Shown here piece after piece: positions 15,651 to 24,063 of a DNA stretch of 64,000 nt. The position numbers were made by a program, and so were the translations under genes. The stretch spans positions 124,001-188,000 of the forward strand of contig JAFRCE010000024.1 in the NCBI GenBank assembly GCA_017404505.1, read 5' to 3'. The stretch comes from Solobacterium sp. Its GTDB lineage: Bacteria > Bacillota_I > Bacilli_A > Erysipelotrichales > Erysipelotrichaceae. The notes under the pieces are model-generated. The model was given only the letters and a program-made list of their open reading frames with translations. It made no database searches and was not told the origin of the DNA. Positions within the stretch are counted from its first letter, which is position 1; each line of letters starts with the position of its first letter.

Positions 15651-17045
15651 ATGTTCGCTGAAATCATTGATAAGATAGATTCGTTTGTCTGGGGATGGCC
15701 GCTGATCCTGCTGCTGTTCGGGACACATATCTTCATGACCGTCCGCACCGGCTTTATCCAGAAAGATATTCTCAAGGCAATCAAAATGTCAGTGACAAAA
15801 GACGAGAACGCCGAGGGGGATGTTTCTCAGTTCGGCGCTCTGACAACCGCGCTTTCTTCGACAATCGGCACCGGCAATATCATCGGCGTCGGAACGGCAA
15901 TTGCTCTGGGCGGTCCGGGAGCCATTCTATGGATGTGGCTGACCGGTATCTTCGGCATTGCCACGAAGTACGCGGAAAACCTGATTGCCGTCAAATACCG
16001 TGTCCGTTCGGAGAACGGAACGATGATCGGCGGCGCCATGTATGCCCTGGACAGGGGACTGAACATGCGCTGGCTGGGTATTGTCTTCGCGCTTCTGGCA
16101 TCGGTATGCGCCTTTGGCATCGGCAATATGGTACAGGCGAATGCCGTTGTGACCAATATCACGCAGAACTTCAGTATTTCGCCGCTGCCGGTGGCTATTG
16201 TTCTGACGGCGGTTGTCGCGCTTGTCATTCTCGGCGGTATCAAATCCATTACCAGAGTGGCGGAGAAACTGGTGCCGTTTATGGCTCTGTTCTATTTTCT
16301 CGGCTGTCTCTGGATCCTGTTCGTCAATGCGGATGTCCTGCCGGAGACAATTTCCCTGATTCTGACTTCGGCTTTCTCGCCGAAATCAATTGCCGGCGGC
16401 TTTGTCGGGGTAAGTGTCGCAGTTGCCTGCCGTTATGGTTTTGCCAGAGGTCTGTTCTCCAATGAAGCGGGTATGGGTTCGGCTCCGCTGGTCGGCGCTG
16501 CTGCCCAGACAGCCAATCCGAAGCGTCAGGCTCTGGTTTCCATGACCGGGGTTTTCTGGGATACTGTCGTGATCTGTCTGATGAGCGGTCTGGTCATGGT
16601 TTCCAGCATCATCAAATATCCTGCTGTTGACGGACTGAGCGGCAACGGTGCCCTTGTTGCGACCGGTGCTTTCTCTGTCATTCCCTATGTTGGTGTGCCG
16701 GTACTGGTTTTCGGTCTGATCACCTTTGCCTTCTCGACGATTCTCGGCTGGTATTACTATGGTGAAAGAGCCTGCGTCTATCTGTTTGGCGAAAAAGCGA
16801 TCAAACCTTATAAGATCCTGTGGGTCATCTTCGTTCTTGTCGGATCCCTGGTGGAACTCAACGTCGTCTGGAACATCGCCGATATTCTCAACGGTCTGAT
16901 GGCGATTCCGAACATCATTGCGGTATTGTTGCTGCATAAGGTCATTGCCAATGAGACAGAGAAATACAGCGGTGAACATATCACCGATATTGATACGGAG
17001 GAAATCCCGACCGTGCAGAACGCGGACAAAGGAATATTGGCATAA
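15651..17045 (+). CDS. Alanine/glycine:cation symporter (AGCS family)
   Basis: 464 residues with about eleven transmembrane helices. Family signatures are FGALTTALSSTIGTGNIIGV near residue 62, GPGAILWMWLTGIFGIATKYAE, and RGLFSNEAGMGSAPLVGAAA near 270. AGCS proteins import alanine or glycine with Na+ or H+. ATG 15651 is preceded by GGGAGATAG. It is a single-gene unit with its own strong terminator. The exact amino acid cannot be read from sequence. Confidence 0.95.
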   Translation: MFAEIIDKIDSFVWGWPLILLLFGTHIFMTVRTGFIQKDILKAIKMSVTKDENAEGDVSQFGALTTALSSTIGTGNIIGVGTAIALGGPGAILWMWLTGIFGIATKYAENLIAVKYRVRSENGTMIGGAMYALDRGLNMRWLGIVFALLASVCAFGIGNMVQANAVVTNITQNFSISPLPVAIVLTAVVALVILGGIKSITRVAEKLVPFMALFYFLGCLWILFVNADVLPETISLILTSAFSPKSIAGGFVGVSVAVACRYGFARGLFSNEAGMGSAPLVGAAAQTANPKRQALVSMTGVFWDTVVICLMSGLVMVSSIIKYPAVDGLSGNGALVATGAFSVIPYVGVPVLVFGLITFAFSTILGWYYYGERACVYLFGEKAIKPYKILWVIFVLVGSLVELNVVWNIADILNGLMAIPNIIAVLLLHKVIANETEKYSGEHITDIDTEEIPTVQNADKGILA

Positions 17046-17072
17046 AGGAGTATCTTCGGATATTCCTTTTTT
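17044..17072 (+). terminator. Terminator with UUCG tetraloop
   Basis: A 10-bp stem AAGGAGTATC (17045-17054) / GATATTCCTT (17059-17068, one G-U) closes a TTCG tetraloop and is followed by a T run. Confidence 0.9.
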
Positions 17073-17112
17073 CATCTCTTCTGCCTCAGATGCGAAGAAG
17101 TCTGTTTTCGTA

Positions 17113-17118
17113 TATAAT
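17113..17118 (+). promoter_or_regulatory. -10 box 7 nt upstream of the NAD kinase start codon
   Basis: TATAAT ends 7 nt before ATG 17126 and no Shine-Dalgarno intervenes, suggesting a leaderless transcript. Confidence 0.45.
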
Positions 17119-17125
17119 AGGTAAC

Positions 17126-17926
17126 ATGAACAACAATGAGATGAAGAAATTTACAATTATCACAAGACCGGATCCGGTATCGGCGGAACTGGGACGCACA
17201 GCTGAGGCGGAACTGCTGGAACATGGCTATATCCGGGATGACAGCTGTCCCGATACCGTTTTCGTCATTGGCGGCGACGGCACATATATTCACGCCGTGC
17301 ACGAAGTCCTGCGCAAGGTGGGGAAGCAATTTGCCAATGTCCGTTTTTACGGCATTCATACCGGCACTTTGGGTTTTTATACCGACTACCGGGACACCGA
17401 TTACCGGGAATTCATGGATGCTTTCCTGAATGATCAGCTGAAAGAAAAAAGATACCGTCTGCTGCAGATGACAGCCGAGGGTATGAAGCACCATGCCATC
17501 AACGAAGTGCGTATCGAAAATCCCAACCGGACCCAGATCATTGACGTCTGGATCAACGGCGAGAAGTTTGAAACACTGCGCGGCAGCGGCGTCTGTGTCT
17601 GCACGCAGCTTGGCTCGTCCGCCTTTAACCGTTCCCTGGGCGGGGCGGTGATCCAGGAAGGGCTGGACTTTATCGAACTGACGGAAATGAGTGTCATTCA
17701 TCACAGTCTGTTCCGTTCCCTGCAGTCTTCGATCATTCTGAAGCCGGAGACCGTCATCGAATTCCGGTCCGAGAATTTCAAAGGTGCGATCCTGGCCTGT
17801 GATCAGGATGTTTATCCATTGGATGATCTGCATCATATTACGGTATCTTCCGCCAAGGACATCAATGTCAGAGTTCTGAGTGGCCGGGAGGTATCTTATT
17901 TCCATCGTCTGAAGACACTGTTCTGA
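17126..17926 (+). CDS. nadK: NAD(+) kinase
   Basis: 266 residues. The catalytic GGDGT motif (VFVIGGDGTYIHAVHEVL) is at about residues 48-52, followed by FYGIHTGTLGFYTDY. The C-terminal domain has LGSSAFNRSLGGAVIQ, equivalent to the NAD-binding GSTAYxxSxGG segment. The enzyme makes NADP from NAD and ATP. ATG 17126 is favoured over the upstream in-frame start at 17090 because the TATAAT lies between them; ATG 17141 is another possibility. The PTS gene follows 14 nt later and may be co-transcribed. Confidence 0.93.
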   Translation: MNNNEMKKFTIITRPDPVSAELGRTAEAELLEHGYIRDDSCPDTVFVIGGDGTYIHAVHEVLRKVGKQFANVRFYGIHTGTLGFYTDYRDTDYREFMDAFLNDQLKEKRYRLLQMTAEGMKHHAINEVRIENPNRTQIIDVWINGEKFETLRGSGVCVCTQLGSSAFNRSLGGAVIQEGLDFIELTEMSVIHHSLFRSLQSSIILKPETVIEFRSENFKGAILACDQDVYPLDDLHHITVSSAKDINVRVLSGREVSYFHRLKTLF

Positions 17927-17940
17927 AAGAGTAGGTAGTT

Positions 17941-19500
17941 ATGCGCAGCTGGCAGTCTTTTTATGAAATATTGAAGTTTCCGCTCTGTGTGATCTTTTTT
18001 GCGGTATGTCTGATCGGCAGCGGTAATCTGCTGACCAATTCGGTCTACGGTGTCGCCGGCCTTTTTGACAATGAAACAGTGATCTCACTGGGCGAACTGC
18101 TGATCAAGATCGGCCAGTTCCTGGTGGTCAATTTTCCGCTGCTGTTTATCGTCCGTCTCTGTACGAGACGTGGCGGTTCAGCTGCGACGATCCTTTCCGC
18201 GCTGGCCGGTTATGTGGCATATCTTTCCACGACGATGTTCTTCGCCAACCCGAATCTGCCTTCCACAGCCTACAGCAGTATTCTCGGTCTGAGCCTGAAC
18301 CGGACGAATATCGTTTCCCTGGTCGGCTCGACCCACTATCCGCTGCAGACCGGTGTCATCGCGACGGTCATCGTTTCGGCAATTACCCTGTGGTCATTCA
18401 GCAGCACCCGTAAAAAGACGGAATACGGCTTCTTCTCCTTCGTGTCGAAGGAAATGGCCTGTGTCATCCGCACTGTCTTCTTCTGTGTCGTGGCCGGCAT
18501 GATCGTTTCCTATCTGTGGCCGCTGGCCGTGGTTTTTATTCAGCGCGTCGTGCACTTTATCGCGGTGGATACGAACAACCCGATCAATCTGACCCTGTAC
18601 GGCATTACCGAAAGAATTCTCGGCGTCATGGGACTTGGCACGATGATCCGGCAGCCGTTCTGGTATGAAATGAGCGGCGGCTCCTGGGTCAACGCGGCCG
18701 GTATCTCCGTATCCGGCGACGTCAATATCTGGACCGCGCAGCTTTCCGCCAATGCGGTGACCGGCATGGCCGGCCGTTTCTTCACGCCGTATTACATTCT
18801 GAACATCTTCGCGATGCCGGCGGTGATCTGGGCGGCCTTCACCCTGGATACCAATCCGATGGAAAAGCGCCGCATGATCCTGTTATGTATTCTCGGCACG
18901 GCCGCTTCCCTGCTTTGGGGAACGCTGCTGCCGCTCGAACTGCTGATGGTGTTCCTGTGTCCGCTTCTGTTTGTCTTCCATGTCGCGTATACCGGCATTC
19001 TCTATATGATTCTGCAGTCATTGCATATCTATCTGGGCTATCAGGCATTGGATACTCTGACCCTGACCGCAAGACCGGGATCCCTGCCGGAGTTTATCAG
19101 TTATCTGCAGTATCCGGCTTTGGCCAGAAGCCTGATCGGGGTCGCGATTGCCGGCATTATCACTGGCCTGCTGTATTTCCTGACGACCCGGGCGTATTTC
19201 CGCTTCATGGCCATGGATCTCTTCAAGACCGGCAGTAAGGATCTTGTCATCAACGCCGTCATCAAAGCAGCCGGCGGCATTGAGAACATCAAGATGACAC
19301 ACTCCTCCATCGCCAAACTGACGCTCAGTGTCTATGATCCATCCAAAGTCGACCTGCAGAGACTGAAGCGGCTGGGTTCCTATCGGACCTACGAAAACAG
19401 GGCCGGCTTCAATATCTGTTTCGGCGCGCCGAGTACGATGATCCGCCAGGGTATCGACAGTGCCATGCGTGACGCGGTCAGAGAAGTCAATCAACTTTGA
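17941..19500 (+). CDS. PTS glucose-type EIIC with degenerate EIIB-like tail
   Basis: 519 residues: a polytopic EIIC domain (~1-425, around ten membrane segments) that would bind and translocate the sugar, and a C-terminal EIIB-like domain (~435-515, AGGIENIKMTHSSIAKLTL and later GFNICFGAPSTMI). In active EIIB domains the aligned motif contains the phosphorylated cysteine (CxTRLR); here the corresponding residue is Ser456 and the following Thr-Arg are also replaced. This protein therefore probably cannot phosphorylate its sugar alone; it may use a separate EIIB or work as a transporter or sensor. No EIIA or HPr gene is nearby. The ChbG-like and GH1 genes downstream suggest a beta-glucoside or chitooligosaccharide role. 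Confidence 0.87.
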   Translation: MRSWQSFYEILKFPLCVIFFAVCLIGSGNLLTNSVYGVAGLFDNETVISLGELLIKIGQFLVVNFPLLFIVRLCTRRGGSAATILSALAGYVAYLSTTMFFANPNLPSTAYSSILGLSLNRTNIVSLVGSTHYPLQTGVIATVIVSAITLWSFSSTRKKTEYGFFSFVSKEMACVIRTVFFCVVAGMIVSYLWPLAVVFIQRVVHFIAVDTNNPINLTLYGITERILGVMGLGTMIRQPFWYEMSGGSWVNAAGISVSGDVNIWTAQLSANAVTGMAGRFFTPYYILNIFAMPAVIWAAFTLDTNPMEKRRMILLCILGTAASLLWGTLLPLELLMVFLCPLLFVFHVAYTGILYMILQSLHIYLGYQALDTLTLTARPGSLPEFISYLQYPALARSLIGVAIAGIITGLLYFLTTRAYFRFMAMDLFKTGSKDLVINAVIKAAGGIENIKMTHSSIAKLTLSVYDPSKVDLQRLKRLGSYRTYENRAGFNICFGAPSTMIRQGIDSAMRDAVREVNQL

Positions 19501-19501
19501 G

Positions 19502-19525
19502 AGCTGTGGAAACACAGCTTTTCGT
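19502..19525 (+). terminator. Terminator of the PTS gene
   Basis: The stem AGCTGTG / CACAGCT with a GAAA tetraloop is followed by TTTTCGTTT. Confidence 0.75.
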
Positions 19526-19533
19526 TTGCGTAT

Positions 19534-19539
19534 TACAAT
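19534..19539 (+). promoter_or_regulatory. -10 box 6 nt upstream of the GNAT start codon
   Basis: TACAAT ends 6 nt before ATG 19546, right after the preceding terminator. No Shine-Dalgarno is present in the six bases. Confidence 0.4.
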
Positions 19540-19545
19540 GGATGT

Positions 19546-20142
19546 ATGATCCAGCTGAAAGACATCACGGACAGCCATCTGCAGGACATCAGCGAAGCCT
19601 TTGCGGATGCATTTCTCGCCGAAGAGGGCGTTGTATCCCATAGTCTGAAGAAGAATGACGCCTATCAGTATTTTTATCTGACTCTGGGGGAATTTGTGAA
19701 ATGCGGCTGTCTGTACACGACATCGGAAAACGAAGAAGGCTATATCGTCTTTTACCGCAAGGACAAAGGACTGCCCTGGTACCGGGAGCTGCTTTTGACC
19801 TGGCGGTATTTCATGCGTCTTTCCCTGGAAGGCTTGCAGAAGATGCTGATGTGCCGCAACGGCTGGGTGGACTATCCGGTCTATCATGCCCGGACGGTGG
19901 ATTTCGTCGATGTCTGTCTGGTCTGTGTCCGCCGGGAATACCAGCACCAGGGGTATCTCAGAAAACTGCTGGCGGAGCCGTTCCGGATCGCGGACGAACG
20001 GGATATTCCGGTGATCCTGGATACCGACTCAGAAGTCAAAGCGGCGAAATATCAGGCCTGCGGTATGGAAATTGAGAAGGATGAGATCCTGAAGAGCGGC
20101 GTCCACATGTATACTATGATCAGACGGAGGAAACAGTCATGA
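19546..20142 (+). CDS. GNAT family N-acetyltransferase
   Basis: 198 residues. The acetyl-CoA binding motif is VCLVCVRREYQHQGYLRKLL near residue 125-145 (the Q/RxxGxG/A loop reads HQGYLR), followed by the typical IPVILDTDSEVKAAKYQACGM strand-helix. The substrate is unknown. It starts a four-gene set (GNAT, ChbG-like, small protein, GH1), and its TGA overlaps the ATG of the next gene by 4 nt. Confidence 0.85.
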   Translation: MIQLKDITDSHLQDISEAFADAFLAEEGVVSHSLKKNDAYQYFYLTLGEFVKCGCLYTTSENEEGYIVFYRKDKGLPWYRELLLTWRYFMRLSLEGLQKMLMCRNGWVDYPVYHARTVDFVDVCLVCVRREYQHQGYLRKLLAEPFRIADERDIPVILDTDSEVKAAKYQACGMEIEKDEILKSGVHMYTMIRRRKQS

Positions 20143-20906
20143 AAAAACTGGTGATCCGCGCCGATGATATCGGCTACAGTGAAGCGGTCAATTATGGAAT
20201 CTATAAAGCAGTAAAGGACGGGCTCATCAGAAGTGCCGGCCTGATGCCGAATATGCCGTATGCGAAGCACGGCATTGATTTGTTAAAGGAATTCGATATC
20301 GCCCTTGGCCAGCATACCAATATGTGTCTCGGCAGACCGTGCGCCGATCCGGCATTGATTCCTTCCCTGCTGGATGAAAACGGCAATCTGAAGTCTTCCC
20401 GGATGTACCGGGAGGCCTTTCAGAAGGGTGAGGAGATCATTACCATCGAAGAGGCGGTGATCGAAATCGAAGCCCAGTATGAAAGGTTTAAAGAACTGAC
20501 CGGCCGGGAACCGGATTACTTTGAAGCGCATGCAGTCATGAGCAAAAACCTGTTTGCGGCGCTTTCCATCGTCGCGGAAAAATACGGCTTACCTGAACAG
20601 AAGGCCCGCTTTGACGGTCAGCCGACGACATTTAACAACAAGCCGGTCCGCATCCTGCCGATGGGATCCATGAAGCCGGACTATGACGCATACCAGTGTC
20701 TGAAGGATGGAGTACTTCAGGTTGCGAAAGAAGACATGTCGAGTATCGCGGTCATGCATCCGGGCTATCTGGATGCCTATCTGCTGAACAACTCTTCATT
20801 GACGATCAACCGCACGAAGGAAGTGGAAATGCTGTGTGATCCCGCGATGCGAAAATGGCTTATGGAACATGATGTGGAACTGGTAGATTACCGTGACATC
20901 CGGTAA
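20139..20906 (+). CDS. ChbG/HpnK (YdjC) family carbohydrate deacetylase
   Basis: 255 residues. The N-terminal VIRADDIGYSEAVNYGI carries the metal-binding Asp pair, GQHTNMCLGRP a metal His, and EAHAVMSKN and VMHPGYLDAYLL the later active-site residues. Members hydrolyse N- or O-acetyl groups from oligosaccharides; ChbG removes one acetyl from diacetylchitobiose phosphate. With the upstream PTS component and downstream 6-phospho-beta-glucosidase, a role in processing phosphorylated disaccharides is likely, but the exact substrate is inference. Confidence 0.9.
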   Translation: MKKLVIRADDIGYSEAVNYGIYKAVKDGLIRSAGLMPNMPYAKHGIDLLKEFDIALGQHTNMCLGRPCADPALIPSLLDENGNLKSSRMYREAFQKGEEIITIEEAVIEIEAQYERFKELTGREPDYFEAHAVMSKNLFAALSIVAEKYGLPEQKARFDGQPTTFNNKPVRILPMGSMKPDYDAYQCLKDGVLQVAKEDMSSIAVMHPGYLDAYLLNNSSLTINRTKEVEMLCDPAMRKWLMEHDVELVDYRDIR

Positions 20907-20921
20907 AACGGGAGATACAGA

Positions 20922-21110
20922 ATGGAACGCATCGAAGCTTTTGAAAAAATGCTGGTCGACCTGCAGGAACAGGCAGAGGCAGAAAATCAGAAAATGGCCG
21001 AACTGAAAGCGGCCGGAAAAGAGAAGACAGCGACATACCGTCAGTATTTCGGCAACCGGCTGTTCTATAAAAAGATGCTGGACCTGTATAGGAAATACGG
21101 ACTGATATAG
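20922..21110 (+). CDS. Small helical protein of unknown function
   Basis: 62 residues, highly charged and predicted entirely helical (ERIEAFEKMLVDLQEQAEAE, then a Tyr/Phe-rich end KKMLDLYRKYGLI). GGGAGATACAGA precedes ATG 20922. It lies 15 nt after the deacetylase and 22 nt before the GH1 gene, so it is very probably part of that operon. I recognise no family. Confidence 0.7.
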   Translation: MERIEAFEKMLVDLQEQAEAENQKMAELKAAGKEKTATYRQYFGNRLFYKKMLDLYRKYGLI

Positions 21111-21132
21111 ATAAATAGAAAGAAGGCAGAAT

Positions 21133-22488
21133 ATGTTTTATTGGGGAAACAGTGTATCAAGCATGCAGACGGAAGGCGGCTGGAACGAAGGCGGAAAATC
21201 TCTTTCTGTCTATGACATCGTCGAACCGGGAGAGAACCGCAGTGACTGGCATTTTGCCAATGACAATTATCATCATTATGAAGAAGACCTCGATCTGATG
21301 AAGGATCTTGGCATGAATATGTACCGGATTCAGATCTCCTGGTCAAGATGTGTCAAAGACGGCTGCGGGGAATTCAACGAAGAAGGTTTCGCATACTATG
21401 ACAAATTGATCGATGCAATGATCGAACGGGGACTGGAGCCGATGGTGTGTCTGTATCATTTTGACATGCCTCTGTATCTTGCCGAGATGTATAACGGCTT
21501 CCTTTCCAGAGCAGTCGTGGATTACTTTGTCCGCTTCAGCAAGGAAGTCATCGACCGCTTTGCCCATAAGGTACATTACTGGCTGACGTTCAATGAACAG
21601 AACCTGTACTGGAATCCGGATATCGCATTTCGGATCGCCGGTTATCTGAATGGTGAGAAGACAGAAGACGAACTGTATCAGATTGGTCATCATGTCATGG
21701 TTGCCCATGTCAAAGTCGTTCAGTACCTCCATGAACATACCAATGCTAAAATTGGCGGCATGCTTGCCTATGCGGAAACCTATCCGGCTACCTGTGATCC
21801 GAAAGATATCCAGGCAGCCAGGAAAGCGGATGAATTCCTGAATCATACACTGCTGGATGTCTATGCCAGAGGTGAATATTCCCGGGAAATGATGCAGTGG
21901 GTGAAATACAAGGGAATTGACATGGATCTGAGAGAAGAAGATCTGAAACTGTTCAGGGAACATGCGGAAGACTATATTGCCTTCTCTTATTACAGTTCGA
22001 CGACAGTCAGTGCCAAAGACATTCCGGACAACACGACACCGAACTATTACCTGCATTACGGCAAGAAGGATAATCCATATCTGGAAACGACCGAATGGAA
22101 CTGGCAGATCGATCCGGATGGCTTCCGGGATGTGCTGAACAAGATCTACCAGAAGTACCATATGCCTGTCTTCCCGATTGAAAACGGTATTGGTGTGCAG
22201 GAAGAATGGGACGGTGTCCATGAGATCGAAGACGATTACCGCATTGACTATCACCGCCGTCATATTCAGGCCATGAAGGATGCCATGAACATTGACGGTG
22301 TGGAAGTGCTGGGCTATCTGGGCTGGGGCCTGATCGATATCCTTTCTTCCCAGGGTGACATGCGCAAACGTTATGGCGTTGTCTATGTCAACCGCACCAA
22401 CCATGACTTAAGAGACATGAAGAGAGTGCCGAAAAAGAGCTATCACTGGCTGAAGAAAGTGATTGCCTCCAACGGAGAAGAACTTTAA
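21133..22488 (+). CDS. GH1 6-phospho-beta-glucosidase
   Basis: 451 residues, a single GH1 barrel starting directly at FYWGNSVSSMQTEGGWNEGG. The acid/base is Glu155 in LTFNEQ and the nucleophile Glu350 in FPIENGIG. Near the C-terminus LSSQGDMRKRYGVVYVN matches the Ser-x-Gly...Lys-Arg-Tyr loop that binds the 6-phosphate, which distinguishes phospho-glycosidases from plain beta-glucosidases. It acts in the cytoplasm on phosphorylated beta-glucosides delivered by a PTS. GAAGG precedes ATG 21133, and a strong terminator follows. Confidence 0.93.
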   Translation: MFYWGNSVSSMQTEGGWNEGGKSLSVYDIVEPGENRSDWHFANDNYHHYEEDLDLMKDLGMNMYRIQISWSRCVKDGCGEFNEEGFAYYDKLIDAMIERGLEPMVCLYHFDMPLYLAEMYNGFLSRAVVDYFVRFSKEVIDRFAHKVHYWLTFNEQNLYWNPDIAFRIAGYLNGEKTEDELYQIGHHVMVAHVKVVQYLHEHTNAKIGGMLAYAETYPATCDPKDIQAARKADEFLNHTLLDVYARGEYSREMMQWVKYKGIDMDLREEDLKLFREHAEDYIAFSYYSSTTVSAKDIPDNTTPNYYLHYGKKDNPYLETTEWNWQIDPDGFRDVLNKIYQKYHMPVFPIENGIGVQEEWDGVHEIEDDYRIDYHRRHIQAMKDAMNIDGVEVLGYLGWGLIDILSSQGDMRKRYGVVYVNRTNHDLRDMKRVPKKSYHWLKKVIASNGEEL

Positions 22489-22509
22489 ACCGGAGAAATC
22501 CGGTTTTTT
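22487..22509 (+). terminator. Terminator of the GH1 operon
   Basis: A perfect 8-bp stem AAACCGGA (22487-22494) / TCCGGTTT (22499-22506) with GAAA tetraloop and T run; it begins inside the stop codon. Confidence 0.92.
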
Positions 22510-22564
22510 GGTATATAGGATCCTCTGTCAATCTGTCAGTTTTATTCTTGCATCACAGAGCGGT

Positions 22565-22630
22565 ATGCATGAAAATACATATGGACCAATAAAAACACAA
22601 GCAACACATAAAAACTGTATAGTATTATAA
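22565..22630 (+). CDS. Possible 21-residue peptide ahead of the PqqD cassette (speculative)
   Basis: An open frame from ATG 22565 to TAA 22628-22630 encodes MHENTYGPIKTQATHKNCIVL. It is the only short frame with a plausible start in the 135-nt gap before the HprK-like gene. A precursor peptide would be expected there if this were a RiPP cluster. Against it: there is no strong Shine-Dalgarno (only GAGCGG), it is very short, and AT-rich promoter-like sequence for the next gene overlaps its end. It may not be translated. Confidence 0.18.
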   Translation: MHENTYGPIKTQATHKNCIVL

Positions 22631-22644
22631 GAAAACGACAGAAT

Positions 22645-23373
22645 ATGGATAAATGCATTAAACTGGCTGATACTGTTGTTCTTGTAGAGCATCTGTCCGA
22701 CAGCCTCTATGAAAAAGTTAAGAAATATGAATACTCCGGGGAGCCATCTTTCCGTGTGGATATAACGGATCTGGATCTGGAAGAGGAACGGAATTATTTT
22801 GTATCACGAAATGGCAAAGAGTCTGAAATGATCGGCAGCGAATTGCTTGAGTTTTCCGCGCTGTTAAGAGCAATTGCTGAGAATCTGATCGATTATAATA
22901 CGATGCTGTTTCATGGGTCGGCAGTATGTATGGATGGACAGGTTTATCTGTTCTGTGCGGACAGCGGCACCGGAAAGAGTACACATGCACGGATGTGGCG
23001 GGAATGCTTTGGTGACAGAGTGGTTATGATCAATGATGACAAGCCGCTGATCAGAATCGATGAAACCGGCATTATCTGTTATGGCAGTCCATGGTCAGGC
23101 AAACATCATCTGGATACAAATACCAGTGCGCCGGTAAAAGCTGTATGTATTCTCAGTCGGGATACGGAGAATCATATAGAAATGATTGATAAAGATATGA
23201 CGATGCAATATCTGTTAAAATACAGTTATCGCAGTAAGGATCCATCACGTATTGCCAGAAGTCTGGCGATGCTGGATCAGCTGGCGAAGAAGGTTCCGAT
23301 GTATGCTCTGGGATGCAATATATCCCATGAAGCAGCCGTTATAGCATATGAAGGAATGCAGGAGGAAGTATGA
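22645..23373 (+). CDS. HPr kinase-like protein of a PqqD-type peptide cassette
   Basis: 242 residues. The P-loop is intact (SGTGKST, Lys111) after the family pattern LFHGSAVCMDGQVYLF, and INDDKPLI supplies the acidic pair. The later GSPWSGKHHLDTN segment is typical of the short HprK-like kinases found in peptide-modification and lasso-peptide clusters, rather than of the catabolite-repression HPr kinase, which has an extra N-terminal domain. Such kinases can phosphorylate a Ser of a precursor peptide. It opens a five-gene set with overlapping ends; its TGA overlaps the pqqD-like ATG by 4 nt. There is no clear Shine-Dalgarno before ATG 22645. Confidence 0.85.
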   Translation: MDKCIKLADTVVLVEHLSDSLYEKVKKYEYSGEPSFRVDITDLDLEEERNYFVSRNGKESEMIGSELLEFSALLRAIAENLIDYNTMLFHGSAVCMDGQVYLFCADSGTGKSTHARMWRECFGDRVVMINDDKPLIRIDETGIICYGSPWSGKHHLDTNTSAPVKAVCILSRDTENHIEMIDKDMTMQYLLKYSYRSKDPSRIARSLAMLDQLAKKVPMYALGCNISHEAAVIAYEGMQEEV

Positions 23374-23630
23374 AACTGAAGAAAGAGTTTGTGACATATG
23401 ATACAGACGGAAAACAGATCATGGTTTCTGTTGATACAAAACGGTTTTCCGGAATGGTTAAAAGCAATGAAACTGCCGCCTTCATCATTAACTGTCTGAA
23501 AGAAGAAACAGACGCGGACAGTATCGTTGAAAAGATGCTGCAGGAATACGACGCGCCAAGAGAAGTGATCGCCAAAGATGTTCAGAAGGTGATAGTTAAG
23601 CTGCAGGAAATCGGAGCACTGGATGTCTGA
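23370..23630 (+). CDS. PqqD family peptide chaperone (RiPP recognition element)
   Basis: 86 residues with the PqqD winged-helix fold pattern: an N-terminal beta hairpin (FVTYDTDGKQIMVSVD), the NETAAFIINCLKEETDADSI helix-turn, and the C-terminal helices VIAKDVQKVIVKLQEIGALD. Proteins of this family bind the leader peptide of a ribosomally made precursor and present it to modifying enzymes. Its position between the kinase and the S26 peptidase, with overlaps of 4 and 8 nt, points to a peptide-maturation operon. Confidence 0.88.
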   Translation: MKLKKEFVTYDTDGKQIMVSVDTKRFSGMVKSNETAAFIINCLKEETDADSIVEKMLQEYDAPREVIAKDVQKVIVKLQEIGALDV

Positions 23631-24063
23631 AACATTGTCTTTTGAGGAAATCATAGAAAAAGACGGATATCTGGTTTACACGAATAAGGGATACAGTATG
23701 TATCCGATGCTTCGCCAGCATAAAGATCTGCTGGTCATTTCCAGAAAACCGGAAGAAAGACTGAAGAAGAACGATGTCGTGCTTTTCAAGCGCAACGGAA
23801 AATATATTCTGCATCGTATCGTGCGAGTCAACGAGAACAGTTATGATATTGCCGGCGATCATAACTGGTGGGAAGAGAAAGATGTAAAGGAAGAAGAAAT
23901 TATCGGTGTTCTTACGTCTTTTGTCAGAGACGGCAAAAAGATACCGGTAGATGATAAAAGATATAAAGCATATATCACATTATGGTGCGGTATATTGCGA
24001 CCCGTAAGAAACGAACTCATCAGAACCAGAGCAATGATCAGAAGAAAGATTCGTCATGAATGA
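23623..24063 (+). CDS. S24/S26 family peptidase, SipW-like Ser/His type
   Basis: 146 residues. The nucleophile Ser25 lies in GYSMYPML (GxSMxP motif). The general-base position is His64 in ILHRIV, as in SipW/ER-type signal peptidases, rather than the Lys of ordinary bacterial type I enzymes. No N-terminal membrane anchor is visible; a weakly hydrophobic stretch near 110-120 (YITLWCGILRP) might associate with the membrane. In this setting it may cut the leader from the cassette's peptide, which is inference. Overlaps both neighbours by 8 nt. Confidence 0.82.
   Translation: MSETLSFEEIIEKDGYLVYTNKGYSMYPMLRQHKDLLVISRKPEERLKKNDVVLFKRNGKYILHRIVRVNENSYDIAGDHNWWEEKDVKEEEIIGVLTSFVRDGKKIPVDDKRYKAYITLWCGILRPVRNELIRTRAMIRRKIRHE

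Noticed and set aside
21343..22404. A 353-codon minus-strand frame opposite the GH1 gene.
   Set aside because: The GH1 catalytic residues fix the coding strand; the antisense frame has no start signals.
22645..23373. The HprK-like gene as the catabolite-repression HPr kinase/phosphorylase.
   Set aside because: It lacks the N-terminal domain and its context is a peptide-modification cassette, not a PTS locus.
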